From Rheum nobile (taxonomy: Eukaryota; Streptophyta; Magnoliopsida; Caryophyllales; Polygonaceae), in NCBI GenBank assembly GCA_027886185.1, contig WOAB01000606.1:5270001-5334000 (forward strand): 64,000 bases of DNA. Reading direction: 5' to 3'. Made by a program: the position numbers and the translations under genes. Positions 47,385-56,820 of this stretch are shown here, piece after piece; position 1 is the stretch's first letter; every line of letters starts with the position of its first letter. Below the pieces are notes generated by a model that worked only from the letters and a program-made list of their open reading frames with translations, was not told the origin of the DNA and made no database searches.

Positions 47385-48810
47385 TGATAGAGGCTAAAGT
47401 CGTGTGCCCAATCAAAGTAAAATCCTTAATAACCTAAACTAGTAGAATAGGCAAGCAAGAGTTGAATCCCATAGGGAGGAGTTGTCTTTCTGTATGTCAA
47501 TTTGCATGCAATAGTAACAAAGGAGGGTTTTGGGTGATTGTTGGTAAACAAGTAAACAAAGGAAACAAAAGCAAAGGTTTGTAATCAATTAGGGAAAGCA
47601 CTTAGCCAAACAAATATCCACCTTTAGTTTGGTTGATTGATCATTGATTGTTCCTAGTCCTCAATCCTCATAAATGTCCTAATCTCTGTTCTGAAATAGT
47701 TACCAGTCCTGATAACCCTAACTATTAAACAATCATGAAACCATCAAGATAAATCTAACAGCAGCAGTAAGTTCAGGAATAGATAGGCTCATGCAATACT
47801 TAACAACCCGTCAGTACTCGACATGCAATTAGTTCTCTTCACAATAAACATTCACAACCTGTTCCTGTAAATCGTGTTGGCTACTCTAAATTAAGTATGA
47901 ACAATATTAATCTCAACAAGTTGACCAGATTAAGGTAACTAGCACTATAGATAATATCAATCTCAACTAGTTTGTCACGCTAGGAAAAACAATATTAATA
48001 ATACTAATCACAACAATTGATGAACTAGATCAACCAATAGAGTTCAAAACCCTAACCTTGCAATATGAATATTATTAATAAAACTAGGTGGCCAATCTAG
48101 AGAAATCAATATAACTCAATGGGATGAAGCATAAGAGAATCAATAACACTCGAGGATAGAGTAAAGGAATAATCTCACAATCAAATTCAAACCAAGGCTT
48201 CAATCGTCGGACTAAGCAAAAGGTGCTTAGCTCTTCATAGTCTTGAAACAATAAAATTCAAAGGGAAAATAAAACGTAGAATGAAAACTGAATAATCGAT
48301 GATAGCTGCTTGGAGGCTATGGAACTAGGTTTAAGTAATCTAAACCTAAAACCAAAGACCACAAACATAATCTAAAAAGAAAATAAACTAAATAAACGAA
48401 ATAAAGAAATTAAAAGAAAATCGGAAAAGTAAAATAAAGTAACTTCGGAGAAATCCCGCGCGGCTCGCCGATGCCCATTTCCGCGATCGCGGATGAATTT
48501 CCGCGGTCGCGGAAAAGTCCAAATCTGACTCTTTGCTCTCGATTTATCCGCGATCAACTCCATTGCTCGCCCGCGGTCGCGGATTCTCCACTGCTGCTTT
48601 GTGTGGCTTCTTTCTTCGACTCTTTCTCGGTCTGCTCAAGTGGTCTCCTCTCCATCTTCAATAAGTCTTCGTTTAAGCTTCTCCAAACCACCAAATCCAC
48701 ACTTCTACTCTTCAACTCCAATCTCTACAGTTGTGCACTAAACGTCTCCAAATAGCACCCAAAACACCGGTAACAACTCCTAGTTAAACCCTACAAAGTA
48801 GCGTTGATCA
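47385..48810 (-). repeat. 5' LTR of GYP-B
   Basis: 1,426 bp; near-identical to the 3' LTR. Exact palindromes at 48481, 48501 and 48571. Minus-strand poly(A)/TATA assignments are not clear to me. Confidence 0.92.
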
Positions 48811-48817
48811 CCTATCA

Positions 48818-49165
48818 ATCCTTGTACCTGACTCCTCCGAGAATGATGTTCTTGGTTTCTCTATCCTTGACGTAACAGTCTTTGGAAGTAAAGACAGTTT
48901 TGTTATTCCCTTGATCACATAGATGTGCAACACTCAACAAACTAAAACCAAGTTCATGAACAAAACATACATCTCTTACCGTTATGCTTGAGTTTAGTTT
49001 TGTGTCTCCCATTCCTATGATTTCTCTGTATCTCTTGCCTCCAAGGGCTACGCTCCCTCTAGAGTGTTTGTGAAGTGAGGTGAGTTGATCTTGTTTTCAA
49101 GTCATGTGGCACGAACAAGCACTATGAATGTACCACTTCTCGTTCCCCCTCACTTCATCATGCAC
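48818..49165 (-). pseudogene. SIRE-1 protease and start of integrase region
   Basis: Minus strand: WYIHSACSCHMT, the protease active-site block with Asp replaced by His and the following Gly position Ala, then a stop, then GDTKLNSSITVRDVCFVHEL and NKTVFTSKDCYVKDRETKN up to the GYP-A insertion site at KD-VYI. The reading resumes on the other side of GYP-A at 36540. The frame from 48815 to 49012 is otherwise intact. Confidence 0.85.
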
Positions 49166-49173
49166 AGGGAAAG

Positions 49174-51188
49174 TTATCGTTTGGCGACCCAGGCAAGCTT
49201 AGCTTTACCTGGTCGAGACATAAAGTGCAATTGTTCCCAAAGAATAGCATGATCAATGACAACATTTTTATTCCTAGATCTTGCATGATTATGCACATGC
49301 GGTTCATCATAGAAGTCATTCAAATTAACATTGTTACTCCTACTGTTCCTTCTCTTTATGTGCTCTTTGGAGAACTTTCTTTTATTTTCACAGTCTCTTT
49401 GTAAATGATGGTTGTTCCCACAAAACCAACAAAGCTTAAATTGATCCAACTGGACATACTTCCTATTAGGAATGGTGCTCTTGCGTTGTTTGGCTCTCTC
49501 AGGATAGGAAACAATGGATTGCTTACCCTGAGATTACTTAAGGAAAATTGTATGGGCAGGTTGTCCAGTATACTAGGCTTGGTTCTCATTCAACCCACTC
49601 TCAAGGACTTTCACAAGTTTCTCAAGGTTATGATTATTTTCCCTAGCATCTTGAAGTTCCATATCTCTAGCTTCATGCAATTTAGGGATAGACAAATCAT
49701 CTTCCTTATCCTTTGACCCAGTGTACCCAATGCCATATCTAGGTTTGACAAATTCTATGTCCTCTTCCTGAGTTTTCTGTTCCACCGTCATGGAATGGAT
49801 TTTGTGAACATAGGCCTTCACTTCGGACATCTTCACATCAAGCTTAGTTGGACCAACTAAAGGACTAACATCAGAATTGTTAGAAACAACATCCATTAAC
49901 ATAGAGACATTTTCATTTCTTAATCTTTCAAGTTCATCATGATTAGCATCACATGAAGAACAAGGAACAGTTGAACTACTAGCAGTTTTAGACATGTTTT
50001 TTTTTTAAACTACTGCATTCATCTTCAGAATTGGCTAACTCCTCTTCAGTTTTCAAGTTCTTTGCAAACATTTCCTTGATAAGACTAATCAGGGATTTCT
50101 TGTCAATATTCACGAGAGAGTTAAGAAAGGTTTCAGGATCTACCTCTTGTTCCTCAGATGGAACGGTTGAATCTCTAAGAGCCATTGCGCACATATCACC
50201 ACCCCAAGCTTCAGGATATTCTCCATCGAATTCATACTCATCACCCTAGACAACAACGAAAGCTTTTTTTTCATTGTTCCCAGAATTGTTTCCATTCTTC
50301 TTCTCTTTGGTGCATGAGCTACCATATTGACCCTTTCATTACAGTTGTAACATGTGATGTCTTTGATGTCGCGCTTTTCACCATTGTTCCCTCAGTTTAT
50401 ATTCCTTCCTTTCATGTAGAGGGAACACATAGCTCTTGTGAGTAAAGCAGTCTCTCGATCAACAAAGGGTTGATTTTCATCTTGTTCATTCCCTATCATG
50501 TTAATTGCCTTCTCAACCATCAAGGCAATTCCCTTGCCTTTGTCTGATCTCCCAGCTTTTTTTTCATTGTCATACTTTTGAATCTTGCTGAAGATCTCAT
50601 GGAACATCAACGTAGCAGTGTTAACATTCTCCTTCAAGATCGCCTTAGTCATCCTATGACGATGAGGAAAACCATCAATGATGATGAGGATCTTCTCAAT
50701 TAGAAGGATCTCAGTTCATGGAATCGTGTGACGCGAGCAGTGATTTTTTCAAATCTAGTTTGGTAGGAACTCACATCTTCTCCATCTTCCATCTTGAAGT
50801 TGTACAAGTCCTTCTTGGCCTGGAAACCATCAACTTCACGGAGATCCTTGCTCCCCATATACATTTGTTCCAATGCAAGCCACTTAGCATTTGTAGACTC
50901 ACAAGATTGGAGTTTCTCAACATCCTATTGACCAGGAGCATTGTTGATAAGCATAGAAGCCTTTGAGTTCTTTTCCATGGTTTGCAGATCTTCTTGAGTC
51001 CATTTCTGTGACTTCTTCTTGTTCTCAAGATCAGTAATCTCTAGATCTCTAAGAGAAATGATCAACCAACATTGGTAATCATTACTTTGGACCCATTTGA
51101 TGAAGATAGTCTTTCAATGTTGGTATTGACCAGCGACCAGCAGAGGTGGTCTATTGAAGCTAAGTCCAACATCAATAGTGTTCGTCAT
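49174..51188 (-). pseudogene. SIRE-1 Gag with long C-terminal extension
   Basis: The minus-strand ATG at 51188 begins a Sirevirus-type Gag (QSNDYQCWLIISLRDLEITD, SCESTNAKWLALEQMYMGSK, DLYNFKMEDGEDVSSYQTRF). Stops and frameshifts occur near 51130, 50930 and 50710. The first knuckle (CYNCNE, near 50345) is broken by a frameshift. A Glu/Asn-rich, coiled-coil-prone extension follows (49573-50194; SEDECSSLKKK, LRNENVSMLMDVVSN, LEKLVKVLESGLNENQA). A second CCHC motif, CWFCGNNHHLQRDC, lies at about 49383-49425, just ahead of the protease. Confidence 0.88.
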
Positions 51189-51234
51189 TGTTACCTGTAA
51201 TTCTGTAAGTAACACACAATTTAGAACAGACCTA

Positions 51235-51247
51235 ATCTGATACCAAC
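51235..51247 (-). other. Primer binding site of SIRE-1
   Basis: Minus strand TTGGTATCAGATT adjoining the 5' LTR; initiator-Met type with the last bases altered from the expected GAGC. Confidence 0.75.
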
Positions 51248-52111
51248 TATAGAATCAAGTGTGTTAGTACAAGGAACAGTAGAACTATTCCTCGGGTAGT
51301 GGAATAAAATGACAGATTGCAAAGTAACATAGCGATGTTCCTTAGAGAGGAAAACTCAAACAACCAACTAGTTGACTGAGAAAAACCTCTACCCCTAGGT
51401 TTTACCCTAGTAGGATTTCAAATGTCTACTTGTGGTACTAATACTGGAGTTACAATCGAGGAAGTCTTATATCAATCTAGTTCACTCCTAGATATCTAGA
51501 CTTCTACGTGTAACCTTCCTAACAACACCTTAGACACCCAAAACCCTATCAAGTACTCAACTTATCCAAGCTTCATACTTGCAAGTATTCTTCTTCTTCT
51601 CCGAATTCTCTTTCTCCTTGGAAATGCTCATGGCTGCGTAACTGTGATAGTTACTTCTTCCCATATATATAGCCTTCAAAATACTCATCCGAGTTGCCCT
51701 AGTATCAACTAAAGAAATCAAATAAAAATATTCCTAAACTATCTTTACACAATCTTTTCTAACAACCAATCCGTATCAAACTCATTCCTTGCGGCCCAAG
51801 ACGTCTTTGAAGATTTCTTTCCAAGAATAGAAATTCGGCATAGGTTTACAGCGCGCGAGTCACAATGTTCCTTGGCGATGTTCCCTTGTTCTTTTCTTCT
51901 CTTTAACGCGTGTCTCAACTTCTCAGTTTGCACATGCGCGTTGTTCCATTGTTGACTTTGTTGTTCCTTGAATAATCTGTTTGACCCTTCACATGGTTTT
52001 CATTGTTCCTTGGCTTTCGCATTGTTCCTGAAACTCGATGTCACAACAAAATCATCAAGTGTAATGGGATTTATCATCATTAAAACTAGAGGAAACATCA
52101 TCGTTCCAACA
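51248..52111 (-). repeat. 5' LTR of SIRE-1
   Basis: 864 bp, plus-strand TATAGAATCAAG (TG mutated to TA) to CGTTCCAACA. Minus-strand TATATATGGG near 51670 is a likely TATA region. It holds at least eight GTTCC words and AGCGCGCGAG near 51851. Confidence 0.9.
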
Positions 52112-52240
52112 GTACCATATATTTTTGATTCCTAGCGAAAAATCAAAAGCTAGCTACCCATTCATCATATGTATATGCATATGCTTAAGTTTACACCTTG
52201 CTATGTTAAATATTAGTATTTGATTATTTAAATTTGGATA

Positions 52241-52934
52241 TGTTGGAACAATGTTGTTCCCCCTGGTTTTGATGATAATAAATATTATTAGTAGTGTAAT
52301 CCCAACCTCGAAAGTTGCTCAATATCAAGTTAAATTCGTCCTTCAAGTTGTGCTTGAATTGTCCTCAAAATGGATCATCTATCGAGCAAAATTGTTGAAC
52401 TAATTTTGGGGATGTTTGAACCAGTTTTTGAACGGCTCCTTTTTTCTAGATTTTGGAAGAGGATAAGTGTACAAGAACAAATGGATATACGCACCACTTG
52501 GTCTTGAACAATTTTGCCAAGTTGTTGGAGGATAAACACACCTAGAACAACTAGACACTCTTTGATGGACACACGAAGAAAAGACTATTAATTTCTAGAA
52601 TCTCTCCAAGATAAAACACAAGGTTAACTCAAGCTTTGTTTGTGATTAAACTGCCTAAACAATGGCATAGAAACCAGATTTTATAGCTACGAAATGACAT
52701 AAGAAACAACCCTTCAACTAGGCATATTAAAAACAAGTGGCAACCCTTCACTTGCCCCGATTGCTCCCTAAGAAACCTTCTTTCTACTAGGTTAGCCACC
52801 TATGGGTAGAGGTTTTCCTTGGTCAACTTGGTGTGGATTGAGTTTTTTCTCTCTAAGGAATTATGTCACAATCTTATTTTTACCTAATTTCTTTTACTTA
52901 TTGCGCTGCCCAAGGAACAATTAACGATTCAACA
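52241..52934 (+). repeat. 5' LTR of SIRE-2
   Basis: 694 bp, TGTTGGAACAATG to GATTCAACA. Its last 150 bases align with the LTRs of SIRE-1 and SIRE-3 (TCAACT-TTGAGTTTT-CTCTCTAAGG), the rest only loosely. It begins with the perfect inverted repeat GGAACAATGTTGTTCC (52245-52260). Confidence 0.82.
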
Positions 52935-52936
52935 AT

Positions 52937-52948
52937 TGGTATTAGAGC
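52937..52948 (+). other. Primer binding site of SIRE-2
   Basis: TGGTATTAGAGC, the copia initiator-Met site with one C-to-T change, two bases after the LTR. Confidence 0.8.
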
Positions 52949-52991
52949 AAGTTGCTCTACATTGTGTGTTACTTGTAGTTAACAAGTAACA

Positions 52992-54951
52992 ATGACTTTC
53001 TCTACAAGTCATGAGGTTGGACTTGGGAACAACAAGCCTTCACTTCTCCTCCGTACAGTATACAAGAACTGGAAGACCCTTTTCTCAGTGTGGATGAAGA
53101 GTAATGACTACCAAGCTTGGTTGGTTATAGAAAGAGGTGACTTTAATTTTGCCGACGCCGTCAAGAATTACACTGTTGAATGGAGTCTAGTTGACTACAA
53201 GGGAATGAAGAAGAATTTCAAAGCATCTATGCTTATCAACAATGCTCTTTTCCAAGAAGACGTCACCAAGCTCATGAATTACACCATTGCAAAAGAATAG
53301 TGAGCTGCTTTGGAACAAATGCACATGGCTAGTGTCGATCTTCAAGAAGGTCATCGTTTCCAGGCTAAATGGGACTTCTACAACTTCTTTATGCTTGATG
53401 GGGAATCAGTGTCATCTTATCACTCTCGCTTTGAGGAAATTTGCACCCACCTCTCTGCTCTTGGTGTCACTGATGAAAAAATACTTCTAAAGAAGAAGGT
53501 ATTTTTGATCATCGAAGGTCTAACCCCCAAGCAAAAGGTCACCAAGGGTCTCTTGAAAGAGAACAAATTATTCTTACTTCAACTCTTCATGAAGTGTTTG
53601 GTAAGATTGAGCAGTATGAGGAAAGAGAAAAGATTGCCAAAGAAAAAACCAACAAGGGTATTGCACTAATAGTTGGCAAAGCTATGCAACTTGTTGAAAA
53701 TGATGGTGATGAAGACTTGAAGGATGATTAGGACTCATAAACTACTCTAATCGCTAAGGCCATGCACGCCTCTATCAAAAAGTCAAATTACAAGGCAATA
53801 AAAGAAAATTTTACCGGTGAATATAGGGACATCAAGGATGTCACATGCTACAAGTGTCGTGAGAAATGTCACTATGCAAAAACCTGCCCTAAAGGTGAAG
53901 ATCATGGTAACAACGCAAATAAAAATTTTGTTGCTTGTTGGGGGTGGAGACTCTGATGATGAACCAAAATCTTAGGTTAAGCCTGAGATATGTGCCATGG
54001 CCCTCAAGTCACCCACTTAAGAAAAAGAGGTACGCACTGAAACATTTTTCAATTCTCTTAAAGACAAGAATTCCTTAATTGTTCTTGTTAAGAGAATGTT
54101 TAAGGAAAATCTAAAGGTACAAGAAGAACTTAACATGTCTGAGGAAGAATGTTCTGATTTTAAAGAAACCCTAAAAAAACTCCTAGTTCCTCAATTGTTC
54201 CTTGCACCTTTTGTGATGAAACTCAAAGTGAAATTAAAGCCCTAAGAAAAGAAAACGCTTCTCTTAGATCTGATAATGCTACCAATACGTGCTGATTAAA
54301 ACTCCTCTCCTTCCTTGACCAAACCTGAGTGGCAATTGTCACAAGTAAAAGACCAGCTTAAAAAAATATTTTCGGTTTTAAAGGAGAAAAAACACTAAGG
54401 AGGATGAGATGCACTTTATAGAACATAAGTATGGGATTGGGTACATAGGTGAAGAAACTAAAGAAAAAGAAAAGGAACTTGGTGAGCAAGAGTTAAAAGA
54501 AATTAAGGATATGGAACTCTAAACCGCTAAGGAGAAGGATGACCACTTGGAAGAGATGGTGAAAGCACTTGAGAGTGGACTCAACAAGAACGAAGCTTGG
54601 TACACTGGCCAACCCGCTCATAAAATCTTCCTTAAGAAATCCCAAGGAAAACTTCCCAGTGTTCCCAACCTTGTTAGAGCCAAAAAACGTAGGTTTCCTA
54701 AACCTAACCCTCAATACCACATGGGTGATTACTACAAAATCTGTTGGAACTTTGGGAACAATGGTCACACTTATAGAAACGGTGACAAAAAGAAAGCTTT
54801 CACTGAAAATCTTTGCAGAAGAAAGAACAATGCTAGTAATGACGTAGATCTTAATGAATTCTATGATGATAATCCTGCATATTACCATGCTAGTCCTAAG
54901 AAACATAAGAATTGTGTCTCTCACCGACCATCTAAAGAGAAGCTTGCCTGA
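52992..54951 (+). pseudogene. SIRE-2 Gag, broken
   Basis: The ATG at 52992 opens a Sirevirus Gag (KSNDYQAWLVIERGDFNFAD, to 53300). A frameshift near 53298 moves reading to the frame of QMHMASVDLQEGHRFQAKWD, another near 53570 precedes TNKGIALIVGKAMQLVEN. The CCHC knuckle CYKCREKCHYAKTC (about 53848) is intact. The extension contains several stops (53959, 54019, 54298) and ends with EEMVKALESGLNKNEAWYTG and a degenerate second knuckle, CWNFGNNGHTYRNG (about 54740), where two Cys are lost. Confidence 0.85.
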
Positions 54952-54999
54952 GTCCTTAAACGTTAACATCTCTTATGCAAGTTGAAGTGAGAGGAACAA

Positions 55000-55337
55000 T
55001 CAATTGTACATCGATAGTGGATGCTTGTGCCATATGACAGGAACAACGCAAATATGTCCTCATTTCACAAGCGCTCTGGAGGAAACATTTCCTTTGGAGA
55101 CAAGAGACAACGAAGATAGTAGAAACTAGAGACACCAAATTGAATGATCACATGAAGGTAAGTGATGTAAGTTTGGTTAATGAACTTGGTTTTAACTTGT
55201 TGAGTGTAGCGGAATTTTGTGATCAAGGAGACAACAAGACCACCTTTACCACTGTGGAATGCTTGATGAAGGATCGAAAAACCATGGATATTGTGCTGAA
55301 AGGAAACTATATCCAAAGCTTGGGATCCAAAGTTTGA
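55000..55337 (+). pseudogene. SIRE-2 protease fragment
   Basis: LYIDSGCLCHMT (about 55008) is the protease active site with DSG intact, unlike SIRE-1 and SIRE-3. A frameshift near 55090 leads to MKVSDVSLVNELGFNLLSVA and NKTTFTTVECLMKDRKTMDI. Homology stops at about 55310 in the segment preceding integrase, so the rest of pol is gone. Confidence 0.82.
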
Positions 55338-55918
55338 GTTCTATATAGTATTTGGTTAAGTATTATTTATGGAAACTCTTATATTTTGAAATAGCTTTAG
55401 TAGAATTGTATTTATGGTCATAGGATAAGATGAAAAATACGTCCTTGGTGTAGGCATGTGTTGGCTGAAATCAAAAATAGAAATTGAGGTATTTTCTAGT
55501 GCTATATATACATTGAGTCTAGGGTTAATTCTAGTACGCAATTTTGGAGCTTCCGAAGGCATAGAAAGAGAAGAATAAAGGTAGAAAAATTTGTGAGTAC
55601 TTTGAGTTAAGCTTAAATCTTTACGTGTTTTTTCCTTATTTCTTCCATTTGCTTAGGAGTTAAGGTTGATCTAGTAACTGTGTATGACTATATTGTGGAA
55701 CCCATGCTTGGAAGATTGTTTGTAATACCAATTATTGATACAAGTAGACCTTTAGAATCCTACTATACTAACTATCTTAAGGTAGAGGATTTTCTTAATC
55801 AACTAATTGGTTGATTGAGTTTTATACTCTAGGAAATTACATAAGCCATTACCTCTTATTGTTTTTACATTTCATTATTCAGGAAACATTTTTATCGTAT
55901 CCTAAACTAACAAAAAAT
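55338..55918 (+). repeat. Diverged Sirevirus-type LTR remnant
   Basis: The stretch has no coding. Its last 230 bases follow the 3' part of the SIRE-3 LTR block by block (ACAAGTAGAC, AATCCTACTA, AGGTAGAGGATTTTCTTAAT, GGTTGATTGAGTTTT). It is neither close to SIRE-2 nor to SIRE-3, so it may be the 3' LTR of SIRE-2 after strong divergence or a piece of a third element. No terminal CA or duplication was found. Confidence 0.5.
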
Positions 55919-56761
55919 GTTAGAATGATGATCTTTCCTCTAGTTTTGATGATGATAAACCCAATTACACTTATTAGTTTTATTGTGAGTGTGAGTTTCA
56001 GGAACAATTCGAAAGACAAGGAACGATGAAAACCATGTGAAGAATCAAAACAGGATATGCAAGGAACATAAAAGTCAACAATGGAACAACGCGCTTGTGC
56101 AAACTGAGAAGTTGAGACGCGCGCTAGTGAGAAGGAAAATACAAGGGAACAACGCCAAGGAACGATGAGACGCGCGCGCTGTTAGCTTTGCCGAATCTTC
56201 TAATTTTGGAAAGAAATCTTTGGAAACGTCTTGTGCCGCAAGGAAGAAGTTTGTTGAAGATTTAGTTGTTAGAAAAGATTGTTTAGGAATATTTGATTTG
56301 ATTTCCTTAAGTAAAACTAGGGTAAATCAATAGGACATTTTGTAGACTATAAGTATGGGAAGAAGTGACCATCATTGGACACACACAAACGTAGCATTTC
56401 CAAGAGCTAGAGCATTCAGAGAAGAAACACTTGCAAGTACGAAGCTTTGGTAAATTGAGTACTTGATAGGGTTTTGGGTGTCTAAGGTGTTGTTAGGAAT
56501 GTTATACGTAGAAGCCTAGATATCTAGGAGTAAACTAGATTGAGATAAAACTTGCTCGATTGTAATTCCAGTATTAATAAGACAAGTAGACATTTGAAAT
56601 CCTACTAGGGTAAAACCTAGGGGTAGAGGTTTTTCTCAGTCAACTAGCTGGTTGAATGAGTTTTCCTCTCTAAGGATCGTTGCTACTTTTAATCTGTTAT
56701 CATATTCCGCTGCCCAAGGAACAGTTCTACCATTCCTTATACTAACACACTCGATTCTACA
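55919..56761 (+). repeat. 5' LTR of SIRE-3
   Basis: 843 bp, TGTTAGAATGATG to CTCGATTCTACA. Contains GACGCGCGCGCTG (56171) and at least six GGAAC words in the sense orientation (from 55996). It is about as diverged from the SIRE-1 LTRs as expected of old relatives. Confidence 0.9.
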
Positions 56762-56762
56762 A

Positions 56763-56775
56763 TTGGTATCAGAGC
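56763..56775 (+). other. Primer binding site of SIRE-3
   Basis: TTGGTATCAGAGC, a perfect initiator-Met site one base after the LTR. Confidence 0.88.
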
Positions 56776-56820
56776 AGGTTTATTCTAGATTGTATGTTAC
56801 TTACATATTTTCAGGTAACA

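Larger units (their letters stand above)
43140..48810 (-). mobile_element. Gypsy element GYP-B inside the GYP-A 3' LTR
   Basis: Perfect duplication CCTAT (43135-43139 and 48811-48815). Minus-strand element of 5,671 bp: 5' LTR 47385-48810, primer site, a Gag/protease remnant and 3' LTR 43140-44564. Its LTR is a different subfamily from GYP-A (starts TGATCAACGCTACTTTG on its own strand) but shares internal blocks, palindromes and the 3' region. LTRs of 1,425 and 1,426 bp differ at few sites, so this is the youngest event in the nest that can be ordered by position. Confidence 0.93.
36541..48817 (+). mobile_element. Gypsy element GYP-A (TR-GAG-like), inside SIRE-1
   Basis: Perfect target duplication ATCCT (36536-36540 and 48818-48822). 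LTRs begin TGATACRCTCTACTTT and end CCTATCA. About 6.6 kb remains when GYP-B is removed. It codes only for Gag and protease (37911-40436). Reverse transcriptase, RNase H and integrase are absent, not merely broken, since the frame is followed directly by conserved 3' sequence. That is the layout described for TR-GAG non-autonomous gypsy elements. LTRs are only slightly diverged, so it arrived long after SIRE-1. Confidence 0.93.
23585..52111 (-). mobile_element. Sirevirus-like Ty1/copia element SIRE-1, host of nested insertions
   Basis: The element runs on the minus strand from its 5' LTR (51248-52111) to its 3' LTR (23585-24437). It is bounded by a perfect target duplication GTACC (23580-23584 and 52112-52116). 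Removing two nested gypsy insertions (26129-32453 and 36541-48817) leaves about 9.9 kb in the order gag, protease, integrase, reverse transcriptase, RNase H, extra ORF. This order, the long Gag with coiled region, and an extra ORF before the 3' LTR match Sireviruses. LTRs differ noticeably and every ORF is broken, so the element is old. Confidence 0.93.
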
